Assembly (NCBI RefSeq): GCF_000069785.1
Contig: NC_010530.1
Location: 924,001-988,000 of the forward strand
DNA from: Cupriavidus taiwanensis LMG 19424
GTDB lineage: Bacteria > Pseudomonadota > Gammaproteobacteria > Burkholderiales > Burkholderiaceae
Direction: 5' to 3'
DNA length: 64,000 nt
Part shown: one piece after another, positions 9,045 through 18,092 of the stretch
How positions within the stretch are numbered: position 1 is the first letter of the stretch
Layout of the letters: each line of letters begins with the position of its first letter
Notes under the pieces: model-generated
The model's database searches: none
Seen by the model: only the letters and a program-made list of their open reading frames with translations
Told to the model about the DNA's origin: nothing
Position numbers and translations under genes: made by a program

Positions 9045-10364
9045 TCAGCGGCCCGAGCGCGCGGCGTGCGCCAGCGGCAGCGTCGCCAGGCGCCCGGCGA
9101 TGACGTCGCGGATGGCCGGCGGTGCGTCGAGATCGTCCAGCAGGCGCGGCCAGCGGGCGTGCGCCAGCGCCACCGCTTCCCTGACCGCGGCGGTGGCGAT
9201 GCGGCGCGGCACGCCGGCTTTCTCGGCGATCGACTCGTACGTGGCCAGGGTTTCCTCGCGCTGCATCCGGTCGATGGCGACGTTCTGGCCGTACGAGGCA
9301 AAGCCGGGCAGGGCGGCCACGCAGACGATGTCGTACGCCGGCGACAGCACCGGCAGCACGCCGTTGGGGTAGATCACCGAGAAGTTCTTCAGGTGCGCGT
9401 CGCTGTTGCCGATCAGCGTATTGACCGCCTGGCGCAGGAAGAACTGCCGCACATGCTCGACCCCGCTCGGGCTCAGGCGGTGCAGCGTGGCAACCAATTG
9501 CACGTAGCCGTCGAGGCTGGCGTATTTCCTCGCGGGCATCCGGCCCAGCATCTGGCAGCCGTCCTCGGCATGCACGCGCCCGGCCGGGGTGCGGTCGAAG
9601 CGGTCCACCGCAAGGTAGTGCAGGTCTTCGCCCAGGGCTTCGGCCAGCCCCTCCACCGCGATGGTCGACATGGGCAGCACGCGCGTGGCGGCGACATGCA
9701 CGCCCGCGGCGGCCGCCAGCTGCATCGAGACCGATTCGTTGAACACCTGCGCGTCGTCGTTCCGGGCCGGCAGCTTGGCGATGATGTCGGACAGCTTGCC
9801 GTGGCTTGGCAGCGTGTAGCGCCTGCCCTCCTGCACCGTCGACAGCGCCAGCTTGTTCTGCACGCCGGACACCGACGCTGCCCCTTGCGTGGCACCCTCG
9901 ACCACGGCGATTTCCAGGTTGTCGGCGCCGCCGGTCACGCCATAGGCGCGGGCGTAGGCCGGCAAGGCGCCGATATCCGCCGGCCGCACCACGACGGCTC
10001 CGGGCAGGTCATTGCCGGCCGAGGCCAGGATGCCGAAGTCATCCTTGTCTTCGGGGTGGCTGCGCGTGGCCTCCAGCCGCTTGCGCAATTCGCCTTCGGG
10101 AAGCAGCCCGGCAAAGTAGGGCGGCAATTCATGGCCGCTGCTGTAGACGGCGGGATGGAAGGGGTTGTCCAGCACTTCGGCGGTGGCCCGCCGGCCGGCT
10201 TCGGTCGGCACGGTGATCGACAGGCTCAGCGTGGGTCGGTCAGGGTCGCCGCGGAATTCATCGGCGGGCACGAAGCGGACATTGCCGCCCGCCTCGCACA
10301 GGTAGCCGCACAGCCGGTCATATAGCCGAACCTCCAGAAAGCGGGGATGCAGGGCGTAGCTCAT
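9045..10364 (-). CDS. hipA: HipA-family serine/threonine kinase toxin
   Basis: 439 residues, the usual HipA length. The N-terminal domain ends in SGHELPPYFAGLLPEGELRK, a HipA signature. The C-terminal kinase lobe contains VDRFDR, GNSDAHLKNFS (catalytic Asp near residue 323) and YDIV (metal-binding Asp near residue 345). In the family it phosphorylates an aminoacyl-tRNA synthetase or other targets and causes growth arrest. The start at 10364 lies in the last codons of hipB (4-bp overlap), the standard antitoxin-first layout. All key kinase residues look present, so the toxin appears intact. Confidence 0.9.
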   Translation of the reverse strand: MSYALHPRFLEVRLYDRLCGYLCEAGGNVRFVPADEFRGDPDRPTLSLSITVPTEAGRRATAEVLDNPFHPAVYSSGHELPPYFAGLLPEGELRKRLEATRSHPEDKDDFGILASAGNDLPGAVVVRPADIGALPAYARAYGVTGGADNLEIAVVEGATQGAASVSGVQNKLALSTVQEGRRYTLPSHGKLSDIIAKLPARNDDAQVFNESVSMQLAAAAGVHVAATRVLPMSTIAVEGLAEALGEDLHYLAVDRFDRTPAGRVHAEDGCQMLGRMPARKYASLDGYVQLVATLHRLSPSGVEHVRQFFLRQAVNTLIGNSDAHLKNFSVIYPNGVLPVLSPAYDIVCVAALPGFASYGQNVAIDRMQREETLATYESIAEKAGVPRRIATAAVREAVALAHARWPRLLDDLDAPPAIRDVIAGRLATLPLAHAARSGR

Positions 10365-10648
10365 TCCTGATCCAGGAAGATATCGAGCGCAGCGCGCGCG
10401 CCGCGGTCGGGGCCGCTGCCCTTGCCTTCCAGCACCTGGCGGACTTCGGCGAGGCGCTCGTTGGGCACCAGCACCCACTGCGCGTCCAGGGCGGCGGCCA
10501 GCGCCTCCAGAGTGGAGGCGCGGCTGTCCTTCTTGCCGAGCAGGATGGCCGACAGGTTTTGCGCCGCCATGCCGAGAAGCCGGCCGAGATCGCCAAGGCT
10601 CTTGCCCCTGGCTTCACGCAATTGGCGGCATTGGGAGATTAATGACAT
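10361..10648 (-). CDS. hipB: HipB-like XRE-family antitoxin
   Basis: 95 residues. The HTH_3 domain is LREARGKSLGDLGRLLGMAA followed by QNLSAILLGKKDSRASTLEA, and the acidic tail LDIFLDQE is typical of HipB-like antitoxins. It should bind HipA and repress its own operon. The start ATG at 10648 has no strong Shine-Dalgarno sequence. Upstream DNA is AT-rich and contains a dyad (10711-10761), which is the likely operator. It overlaps hipA by 4 bp. Confidence 0.85.
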   Translation of the reverse strand: MSLISQCRQLREARGKSLGDLGRLLGMAAQNLSAILLGKKDSRASTLEALAAALDAQWVLVPNERLAEVRQVLEGKGSGPDRGARAALDIFLDQE

Positions 10649-10710
10649 CGTATTAAAAGGCGAGAAAAATCATTCTTTAGCATGATACATACCTTGACAC
10701 GCCACATGTT

Positions 10711-10761
10711 CATCATTCGATAGAAGCTTTTATCATTGAAAAGCATTCTATTGAATGATAG
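10711..10761. promoter_or_regulatory. Inverted repeat upstream of hipBA, candidate HipB operator
   Basis: The arms CATCATTCGATAGAAGC (10711-10727) and GCATTCTATTGAATGATAG (10743-10761) are imperfect inverted repeats: 13 of 15 core bases match, with about 16 bp between. A third related half-site, TATCATTGAA (10731-10740), sits between them. The stretch is markedly AT-rich compared with its surroundings. The position, about 65-110 bp before hipB, fits an autoregulatory operator and promoter; binding itself is an inference. Confidence 0.6.
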
Positions 10762-10879
10762 TACATGACGGCTTCTGTAGCCAAAGGGCAGGCGCGGAGG
10801 GTGAGCCAGGCATCCGCGGGACGTTGTCCCTGTGCCGCTGCAGCCACCCATGCCGTTATCCCTTGCCTTGTCCGCGATA

Positions 10880-10895
10880 CTGTATAAATATACAG
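10880..10895. promoter_or_regulatory. LexA (SOS) box upstream of imuA
   Basis: CTGTATAAATATACAG is a perfect match to the LexA palindrome CTGT-(AT-rich N8)-ACAG. It lies 54 bp before the imuA start, which puts the imuA-imuB-dnaE2 operon under SOS control. Confidence 0.92.
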
Positions 10896-10949
10896 TTATC
10901 GTAAATATCCTAAATCCTCGCCTCTGCCGGCGAGCGACGCCAAATTCAC

Positions 10950-11867
10950 ATGACTGCGCCATTGCACGCAGCCCCGCCAAGGGCGGCGGAGGGTCTGCTT
11001 TTCCCTGCGCCGGCTGCCCCCGAGCCTGCCGGGCTTGCCCGGCCTGCCGCCGCCGAGCGCCAGCAGGCGCTGTCGGCGCTTGAGCAGCGCTACCCCGGCT
11101 TGTGGCGCGCCGGCCAGCTGGGCCGCGCCGGCGGGGCCGCGGTGTGCCCGACCGGGTATGACGCGCTGTCGGCGGAACTGCCCGGCGGCGGCTGGCCGGC
11201 CGGCGGGCTGACCGAACTTCTGACCACGCAGGGCGGCGCGGGGGAAATGCGCCTGCTGCTGCCAGCCCTGCGCACGCTGGCCGGGGCGGGGCGGCGCATC
11301 GCGCTGGTGGCGCCGCCTTACCTGCCCAACGCGATGGGGCTGGCCGCGGCCGGGCTGCCGGCGCGGCAGTGCTACTGGGTGCGTGCTCCCGCCGAAGCGG
11401 CCAGGGCCGCGCAGCAGGCCGACATGCTGTGGGCCGCCGAACAGGTGCTGCGCAGCCAGGCCTTTGGCGGCGTGCTGGTGTGGCTGCCGGCGGCGCGGCC
11501 CGAGGCGCTGCGGCGGCTGCAGGTGCTGGCGCAGGCCGGCGACGCGGTGGCATGGGCGCTGCGCCCGGCCACGGCGCTGCGCGAGTCGTCGCCCGCGGTG
11601 CTGCGGCTGCTGCTGGCGCCGCTGCCCGGCAACATGCTGTCGATCACCTTCCACAAGCGCCGCGGGCCGGTGCGGGACACGCCGCTGCTGCTGCGCCTGG
11701 ACGGCATGGCGGCGGCCACGCGCGCGGCCGCCTGGCCGGTCCCGGCCGGGGCGCCGGCCGGGCCGGAACCCCTGGCGCAGTCTTCTCAGCTTTCTTCCGA
11801 TGCCGTACTGGATCGCGGTGCACCTGCCGCGCCTGCCCCTGGACGCCCTGCAGCCCAACTGGCCTGA
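10950..11867 (+). CDS. imuA: ImuA, translesion synthesis accessory protein (RecA/SulA-like)
   Basis: 305 residues. The fold is RecA-like without a canonical Walker A motif. Recognisable parts are YPGLWRAGQLG, TGYDALSAELPGGGWPAGGL (the typical ImuA start) and the later FGGVLVWLPAARPEALRRLQ. Together with ImuB and DnaE2 it forms the damage-inducible mutasome. The C-terminal 23 residues overlap the start of imuB in another frame (11800-11867). The LexA box lies 54 bp upstream. There is no strong ribosome binding site at ATG 10950, but the N-terminus fits the family. Confidence 0.88.
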   Translation: MTAPLHAAPPRAAEGLLFPAPAAPEPAGLARPAAAERQQALSALEQRYPGLWRAGQLGRAGGAAVCPTGYDALSAELPGGGWPAGGLTELLTTQGGAGEMRLLLPALRTLAGAGRRIALVAPPYLPNAMGLAAAGLPARQCYWVRAPAEAARAAQQADMLWAAEQVLRSQAFGGVLVWLPAARPEALRRLQVLAQAGDAVAWALRPATALRESSPAVLRLLLAPLPGNMLSITFHKRRGPVRDTPLLLRLDGMAAATRAAAWPVPAGAPAGPEPLAQSSQLSSDAVLDRGAPAAPAPGRPAAQLA

Positions 11868-13362
11868 GCTGGCGCCCGCCGAGAGCCGGTCCGCCGCCAC
11901 CCTGCACCATGCGCTGCCGGTGGCGGTGATGGCGCGCGAGCAGGTGGTGCTGGCCAACGGCCCGGCCATGCAGCTGGGCGTGCGCTATGGCATGCGCCGC
12001 GGCGGTGTGCAGGCCCTGTCGGCCGATATCGTGCAGCTGGAACGCGACCCGGCCGCGGAGGCCGCGCTGATGGAAGCGGTGGCGCTGGCGCTGCTGCGTT
12101 TCACGCCGGGCGTGACCGTCGACGAGGAGCCGGAGGCGGCCACGCTGATGCTCGATGTCAGCGCCAGCCTGCGCCTGTTCGGCGGCCATCGCGCGCTGTG
12201 CCGCGCGGTGCGGGCCTGCGTGCGCCAGCTCGGCACCGTGGCCCAGGTGGGCTGCGGCCCGACCGCGCACGGCGCCGCGTGGCTGGCGCGCCAGCCGCTG
12301 CGGCGCACGCGGCGCGGTGTGGTGCGGCCCGGCCGCCGGGCGGTGGGCATGGCGCGCCTGCACCGGCTGCTGGACCGCCTGCCGGTGGAGGCGTTGCATA
12401 CGCTGGCCGATCCGGCCTGGCTGGACGGCATCGGCTGCCGCACGCTGGGCGAGGTGCGGCGCCTGCCGCGCGCGGGCCTGACGCGCCGGCTGGGCCCGGC
12501 GCTGCTGGCGCGGCTGGACCAGGCCTATGGCGAGGCGCCGGCGCGCTTTATCTGGTTCGTGGCGCCGCCCGCGTTTGCGCAGCGCATGGACCTGCCGGGC
12601 CGCATCGAATCCGCCGAAGGCGTGCTGGCCGGCGCGCAGCGGCTGCTGCTGGCGCTGGCGGGCTGGCTGGCGGTGCAGCAGGCCGGCGTGACGCGCTGCG
12701 TGCTGGTGCTGGAGCATGAGCGCTACCGTCGCGGCGCGGCGACCGAAGGCACCCCGGTGCCACTGGGCCTGGCCCAGCCCAGCCGCGATCCCGCGCACCT
12801 GTCGCGGCTGCTGCGCGAAAAGCTCGACAAGCTCAGCTTCCATGCCCCCGTGACCGGCCTGGCGCTGCGCGTGGAGGCCATGGCCGCGTGCGTGCCGCAA
12901 AGCGATGCGCTGTTCCCCGAGCCCGGCGGCACGCCGGAAGACCTGGGCCGCCTGCTCGATACGCTGATGGCACGGCTGGGCCGCGACAACGTGCTGCAGC
13001 CGAGGCCGCTGGCCGACCACCGGCCCGAGCGCGCCAACCGCTGGTGCCCGGTCGACGAGCCCGGCGGCAAGCCCGCCAGCCTGCCCGAGCCGCCGCCGGA
13101 GCGCCCGCTGTGGCTGCTGCCGCAACCGCTGCCGCTGCCGGTGCAGCGCCACCGGCCCTGTCACGGCGGCCCGCTGGCGCTGCTGAGCCGGCCCGAGCGC
13201 ATCGAGGCCGGCTGGTGGGACGGGGCCCTGGCCACGCGCGACTACTTTATCGCCGAGCGCGCCGACGGCCTGCGCTGCTGGATCTTCCGCGAGCGTCCGG
13301 GCCATGCCGCGCACGACGATGGCGGCGAATACCGCTGGTTCCTGCATGGGTTGTTCGCATGA
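11800..13362 (+). CDS. imuB: ImuB, catalytically inactive Y-family polymerase homologue
   Basis: 520 residues starting MPYWIAVHLPRLPLDALQ. ImuB keeps the Y-family fold but lacks the metal-binding acidic residues of active DinB/UmuC, and here too the first motif has no catalytic Asp (AVHLPRLPLD). In the family it links the beta clamp to DnaE2. It also shows LSADIVQLERDP, an HhH region (LADPAWLDGIGCRTLGEVRR) and the C-terminal DYFIAERADGLRCWIFRERP block. The 68-bp overlap with imuA is long, but both frames are protein-like. The stop codon overlaps the dnaE2 start by ATGA. Confidence 0.9.
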   Translation: MPYWIAVHLPRLPLDALQPNWPELAPAESRSAATLHHALPVAVMAREQVVLANGPAMQLGVRYGMRRGGVQALSADIVQLERDPAAEAALMEAVALALLRFTPGVTVDEEPEAATLMLDVSASLRLFGGHRALCRAVRACVRQLGTVAQVGCGPTAHGAAWLARQPLRRTRRGVVRPGRRAVGMARLHRLLDRLPVEALHTLADPAWLDGIGCRTLGEVRRLPRAGLTRRLGPALLARLDQAYGEAPARFIWFVAPPAFAQRMDLPGRIESAEGVLAGAQRLLLALAGWLAVQQAGVTRCVLVLEHERYRRGAATEGTPVPLGLAQPSRDPAHLSRLLREKLDKLSFHAPVTGLALRVEAMAACVPQSDALFPEPGGTPEDLGRLLDTLMARLGRDNVLQPRPLADHRPERANRWCPVDEPGGKPASLPEPPPERPLWLLPQPLPLPVQRHRPCHGGPLALLSRPERIEAGWWDGALATRDYFIAERADGLRCWIFRERPGHAAHDDGGEYRWFLHGLFA

Positions 13363-16300
13363 GCGCGCCGCCATTGCCCCCATCGTTGCCGGCGTCGTTG
13401 CCTGGATTGCTGCCGGCGTTGCCCGACTACGTCGAGCTGCACTGCATTTCCAACTTCACCTTCCTGACCGGCGCCTCGCACCCGGGCGAGCTGATCGAGC
13501 GCGCTTTCGGCTTGGGTTACAGCGGGCTGGCGCTGACCGATGAATGCTCGGTGGCCGGCACCGCGCGCGCGCACGATGCCATCGAGACCCTGCGCAAGCG
13601 CCTGCACGACGCGGTCGAGCGCAGCGCGGCACGCGGGGAAGAGGGCGTGGATGAGCCACTGCTGGACGACGAGGCGTCCGACGCCGGCGATGACGATCCC
13701 CACGCCCATGCCAGCCGCCACCAGCGGCTGCAGGCGCTGGCCCGCGCCGCCGATGCCTTCAGGCTGCTGATCGGCAGCCGCTTCAGCCTGACCCCGGCCG
13801 ACGGCTCGGAGCGCGCGCCGCTGCGGCTGGTGCTGATCGCCCAGCACCGCGAAGGCTTCGGCAACCTGAGCGAGTTGATCACGCTGGGCCGCCGGCGCGC
13901 GCAGAAGGGCAGCTACCGGCTGCATCCCGAAGATTTATCCGAGCCCGCGGCTGGCGAAGCGCACCTGCGCGGCATGCCTGGCTGCGTGGCGCTGCTGCTG
14001 CCAGACTATTGCGCCGAGCCTGAACGGCTGCTGGCGCAGGCCGAATGGTGCCGCGCAGTGTTCGGCGAGCGCGCCTGGATTGCGCTGGAACAACTGCAGG
14101 GCCATGCCGATGCCCTGCACCGCGCGCGCCTGGAGGCGGTATCGGCCCAGACCGGCGTGCCGCTGGCCGCGGCCGGCGCGGTCACCATGCACGTGCGCTC
14201 GCGCAAGCCGCTGTCCGACGTGCTGACCGCGATCCGGCTGGGCCAGCCGCTGGCCGAATGCGGCATGGCGCTGGCGCCCAATGCCGAGCAGCACCTGCGC
14301 ATGCGCCAGGTGCTGTCGCGCCTGTACCCGCGCGAGGCGCTGGCGCAGACGCTGAAGATTGCAGAGAGCTGCGATTTCTCGCTGGCCACGCTGCGCTACG
14401 AGTACCCCGAGGAACTGGTGCCGCCCGGCGAGACGCCGATCTCGTACCTGCGCAAGGAAGTCGAGCGGGGCAAGCGAGAGCGCTTTCCCAATGGCCTCAA
14501 GCCGGAGTGGGAAGAGCAGTTGAAGGAAGAGCTGGAACTGATCGAGGAAAAGCACTACGAGCCGTTCTTCCTCACGGTGCATGACATCGTGCGTTTTGCG
14601 CGCTCGCGCGGCATCCTGTGCCAGGGGCGCGGCTCCGCCGCCAATTCCCTGGTGTGCTTCTGCCTGTATGTGACCGAGGTCAGCCCCGAGCAGGCCAACC
14701 TGCTGTTCGGCCGCTTCCTGTCGCGCGAGCGCGACGAGCCGCCCGATATCGACGTGGATTTCGAGCACCAGCGGCGCGAAGAGGTGATCCAGTACATCTA
14801 CGACAAATACGGCCGCCATCGCGCCGCGCTGGCGGCGTCGCTGATCACCTACCGTTCGCGCAGCGCCCTGCGCGACGTGGGTCGCGCGCTCGGCATCGAC
14901 GCCAGCGTGGTGGAGCAGGTAGTCAAGGGCCAGGCATGGTGGGACGGCGGCCCGGGCTTTGTCGACAAGATCGCCCGCTACGGGCTCGATCCCGAGTCCC
15001 CGGCAGTGCAGCAGTGGGCCAGCCTGACGGCGCAGCTGCGCGGCTTTCCGCGCCACCTGTCGCAGCACGTGGGCGGCTTCGTGATCGCGCGCCACAAGCT
15101 GTCGCGGCTGGTGCCGATCGAGAACGCGGCCATGGCCGACCGCAGCGTGATCCAGTGGGACAAGGACGACCTGGAGTCGCTGGGGCTGCTCAAGGTCGAC
15201 GTGCTGGCGCTGGGCATGCTGTCGGCGATCCGGCGCGCGCTGGAGATGATCCCCAACCCCAGCCGCGATCCGGCGCGCGCGGGGCTGCCGGCGCGCATGG
15301 AGGACATCCCGAAGGAGGACAAGCCGACCTACGACATGATCTGCCGGGCCGACACCATCGGCGTGTTCCAGATCGAGTCGCGCGCGCAGCAATCGATGCT
15401 GCCGCGGCTGCAGCCGCGCGAGTACTACGACCTGGTGGTGGAGGTGGCGATCGTGCGGCCGGGCCCGATCCAGGGGGGCATGGTCCATCCGTACCTGAAG
15501 CGGCGCGAGGCCTTCCGCCGCACGCAGAAGCCGCCGGTCTACTTCAACGCGGTGATCGAGAAAGTGCTGGGCCGCACGCTGGGCGTGCCGATCTTCCAGG
15601 AGCAGGTGATGCAGCTCGCCATCGATGCGGCCGGTTTTTCGCCGGGGCAGGCGGACCAGCTGCGCCGCTCGATGGCGGCGTGGCGGCGGCGCGGCGACCT
15701 GCGCCAGCACCAGGACGCGCTGGTGCGCGCGCTGACCGGCAACGGCTATCCGGAATCCTTCGCGCTGGCAATCTGCAAGCAGATCGAGGGGTTTGGCGAA
15801 TACGGCTTTCCCGAAAGCCATGCGGCCAGCTTCGCCAAGCTGGTGTACGTGAGTTCGTGGCTCAAGTGCCACCATCCGGCGGCCTTCCTGTGCGCGCTGC
15901 TGAACAGCCAGCCGATGGGCTTCTATTCGCCCTCGCAGCTGGTGCAGGACGCGCGCCGCCATGATGTGGAGGTACTGCCGGTGGATGTCACCATCAGCCG
16001 CTGGGACAGCACGCTGGAGCCGGTGGCGGAGTCCGATGCGGCCATCATTCGGCAGGAGCGGCCGCCGCATCCGCGCGTGCGCCTGGGCCTGGGCCGGGTC
16101 AAGGGCATGCGCGAGGCCGCGGCGCTGCGCATCGAGGCCGCGCGCGCGCAGCGTGCCTTCGACAGTGTCGAAGACCTGGCGCTGCGCGCCGGCCTGGACC
16201 GCCACGACATCGACGTGCTGGCCGCCGCCGACGCGCTCGCGCCGCTCGCCGGCAACCGCCGCCAGGCTCGCTGGCAGGCGCGCGCCGCGGCCGCGCATGC

Positions 16301-16784
16301 CGCGCACCGCGACCTGCTGTATGAAGCGCCGCCCGCCGAAGCCGCGCTCGCGCTGCCCGCGCCGCGCCTGGGCGAAGACGTGACCGCGGACTATGCCAGC
16401 CTGGGCCTGTCGCTCAAGTCGCACCCGCTGGCGCTGCTGCGGCACAAGCTGGCGGCCATGCGCTTTGCCACCGCCAGCCAGCTCGAACGCTGCGCCAACG
16501 GCCGCCGCGTGCGCGCCTGCGGCATCGTCACCGTGCGCCAGCGCCCGTCCACCGCCAGCGGCACCATCTTCGCCACCATCGAGGACGAGACCGGCAGCAT
16601 CAACCTGATCCTGTGGCCCGACCTGGTCGAGCGCCAGCGCAAGGAAGTGCTGGGCGCCACGCTGCTGGGCGTGGTTGGTACCTGGCAGCGCCAGGGCGAC
16701 GTGCGCCACCTGGTGGCGCAGGAACTGGTGGACCTGAGCCCGATGCTAGGGCGGTTGCTGGTGGGAAGCCGGGATTTTCATTGA
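13359..16784 (+). CDS. dnaE2: DnaE2/ImuC error-prone DNA polymerase III alpha subunit
   Basis: 1141 residues, normal for DnaE2. The PHP domain starts at LHCISNFTFLTGASHPGELI. The catalytic aspartates are in PDIDVDF (about residues 461-467) and KVDVLALG (about 612). It also carries the HhH and OB domains (IFATIEDETGSINLILWPDL at the C-terminus). It performs SOS-induced mutagenic synthesis together with ImuA and ImuB. The start overlaps the imuB stop. The ending LLVGSRDFH is the typical DnaE2 tail, and an intrinsic terminator follows 26 bp later. Confidence 0.95.
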   Translation: MSAPPLPPSLPASLPGLLPALPDYVELHCISNFTFLTGASHPGELIERAFGLGYSGLALTDECSVAGTARAHDAIETLRKRLHDAVERSAARGEEGVDEPLLDDEASDAGDDDPHAHASRHQRLQALARAADAFRLLIGSRFSLTPADGSERAPLRLVLIAQHREGFGNLSELITLGRRRAQKGSYRLHPEDLSEPAAGEAHLRGMPGCVALLLPDYCAEPERLLAQAEWCRAVFGERAWIALEQLQGHADALHRARLEAVSAQTGVPLAAAGAVTMHVRSRKPLSDVLTAIRLGQPLAECGMALAPNAEQHLRMRQVLSRLYPREALAQTLKIAESCDFSLATLRYEYPEELVPPGETPISYLRKEVERGKRERFPNGLKPEWEEQLKEELELIEEKHYEPFFLTVHDIVRFARSRGILCQGRGSAANSLVCFCLYVTEVSPEQANLLFGRFLSRERDEPPDIDVDFEHQRREEVIQYIYDKYGRHRAALAASLITYRSRSALRDVGRALGIDASVVEQVVKGQAWWDGGPGFVDKIARYGLDPESPAVQQWASLTAQLRGFPRHLSQHVGGFVIARHKLSRLVPIENAAMADRSVIQWDKDDLESLGLLKVDVLALGMLSAIRRALEMIPNPSRDPARAGLPARMEDIPKEDKPTYDMICRADTIGVFQIESRAQQSMLPRLQPREYYDLVVEVAIVRPGPIQGGMVHPYLKRREAFRRTQKPPVYFNAVIEKVLGRTLGVPIFQEQVMQLAIDAAGFSPGQADQLRRSMAAWRRRGDLRQHQDALVRALTGNGYPESFALAICKQIEGFGEYGFPESHAASFAKLVYVSSWLKCHHPAAFLCALLNSQPMGFYSPSQLVQDARRHDVEVLPVDVTISRWDSTLEPVAESDAAIIRQERPPHPRVRLGLGRVKGMREAAALRIEAARAQRAFDSVEDLALRAGLDRHDIDVLAAADALAPLAGNRRQARWQARAAAAHAAHRDLLYEAPPAEAALALPAPRLGEDVTADYASLGLSLKSHPLALLRHKLAAMRFATASQLERCANGRRVRACGIVTVRQRPSTASGTIFATIEDETGSINLILWPDLVERQRKEVLGATLLGVVGTWQRQGDVRHLVAQELVDLSPMLGRLLVGSRDFH

Positions 16785-16809
16785 GACGCACGTCGCCAAT
16801 GAGCGAGAT

Positions 16810-16850
16810 GCAAACGACGCGAGACTAGTTGGCTCGCGCCGTTTGCTTTT
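16810..16850 (+). terminator. Intrinsic terminator of the imuA-imuB-dnaE2 operon
   Basis: A 14-base arm GCAAACGACGCGAG (16810-16823), a 9-base loop, and the arm CTCGCGCCGTTTGC (16833-16846) pair at 13 of 14 positions and are followed by TTTT. It lies 26 bp after the dnaE2 stop. Confidence 0.85.
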
Positions 16851-17381
16851 CAGCGCTGCTCATCCGTCGGGCGGGTAAGCAGGCTCTCCCTGGTCAGACC
16901 AGCGCCTGCAGACCGGCACCACCAAACCGGCGAGCCCTGAAGCTACCCTGCCAAGGGCCGCCCGCAGGTGTGGGCGTTCGATGGCGCGACGGACAGAGCC
17001 GCTCGCGCGGCGCTGTCCGTCGTGTGGTACGCAGGCTGCTAAACCGGATCGCCATTGGATTGGCGACAAACCATTCTCGAACACCCACGCCGGAGCGGCA
17101 ATGGATCAGATCATTCAGAAACGAATTTATGCCGGCCAAGGCGCGATCGCAATGTTGTCCGGAACGTTGGCTGAAGCCATGTATCGTCGACGCCTGCTCT
17201 TAGATTGGGGCGACGGGGGCCGAAGGAGCTTGGCTGGCGGGGGCGCCTATCGGCCATAAGCGGCCGTTGCATATTCGACTGTTCTGTGTGCGGCCGTACC
17301 TTCGTAATGCACGGCTGCAGGCAGCATGTATCCTCCATTGAACCGACCGCGCCCACTCAGTTGGGTTGGGTTCGCCAGGTG
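16851..17381. other. Gene-poor intergenic stretch with no supported coding region
   Basis: About 530 bp between the dnaE2 terminator and the unrecognised membrane protein gene. Short open frames exist on both strands, but none has a ribosome binding site together with protein-like composition. GC content is lower than in the flanking operons. No transposase remnant or clear terminal repeat was found by eye. Confidence 0.5.
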
Positions 17382-18092
17382 ATGTTCATCGGGGAACCAC
17401 AAAGGGCACTGCGCACAATGCGTTCTCGACTGAAAATCCACTGGGTGTGCTGGAGCACGCTCACCGTCCTATTCGGCCTAGCAATGGTTGCGTTTGAGGT
17501 CTCAAGCACCACTAACGGCGCTTACCTATCCCTGAATCCTGGGGAGACAGGTAGCGTCACAGTGGTTCGTCTATCCCCAACTCCCCTTGAGCCCTACGTG
17601 GAGTTCAAGCGCAAGGGATGGAAGGACAAGCGCCCGGAGTTGGGCATCTACGCATATAACTCGAACTTCAGAGAGAGTGGGTTCCTTGAATTCAAGCAGC
17701 CAGGCGAACCAGTGACCATTCGCATCACATCGAACTCAGGGATCGACAAGCTGTATAGGGCGTTACCGAACTCGGGTAACAGCGAGAGCGCGATTACGCG
17801 AGCCTTAGAAGTCCGCGATGGAGACGGCGACCCCCATCGCTTCAAGTGGCCCCCTCGGCTAGAGACATTGCCCGCGGGAATCTCGCATCTGACCATTACC
17901 GTTGTTGATGTTAGCCCGACGCTCGCAGGAGAGCGCGTTACGGTCTCGGTAAAGCCACCACTTGGGTTCAAGTACGTCAGTCGAGGTTACGGGGGGCTGT
18001 ACTGGCTCATCTTTTGGCCCGTCTTCGCGGTCTTCCTTGGTATCTATGGCGGCATGCTCCTATGGCGTAGTTATCGGACGATCAGGCAGTGA
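17382..18092 (+). CDS. Unrecognised membrane-anchored protein with two end helices
   Basis: 236 residues from ATG 17382; ATG 17418 (MRSRLKIHW) is an equally possible start. One hydrophobic helix is near the N-terminus (WCWSTLTVLFGLAMVAFEV) and one at the C-terminus (YWLIFWPVFAVFLGIYGGML). Between them is a hydrophilic, beta-rich domain of about 150 residues (YVEFKRKGWKDKRPELGIYA) that should lie outside the cytoplasm. I do not recognise the family. The coding region is visibly lower in GC and uses AT-ending codons more than its neighbours, a sign of horizontal acquisition. It has no operon partner. Confidence 0.7.
   Translation: MFIGEPQRALRTMRSRLKIHWVCWSTLTVLFGLAMVAFEVSSTTNGAYLSLNPGETGSVTVVRLSPTPLEPYVEFKRKGWKDKRPELGIYAYNSNFRESGFLEFKQPGEPVTIRITSNSGIDKLYRALPNSGNSESAITRALEVRDGDGDPHRFKWPPRLETLPAGISHLTITVVDVSPTLAGERVTVSVKPPLGFKYVSRGYGGLYWLIFWPVFAVFLGIYGGMLLWRSYRTIRQ

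Noticed and set aside
11800..11867. Frameshift joining imuA and imuB
   Set aside because: ImuA and ImuB are separate proteins in the family, and each frame here starts and ends as expected; an overlap is enough.
13935..16709. 924-codon antisense frame
   Set aside because: Antisense to dnaE2, with Arg/His/Gln-rich composition typical of shadow frames.
16851..17381. Insertion sequence remnant
   Set aside because: No transposase motif, terminal inverted repeats or target duplication could be seen.
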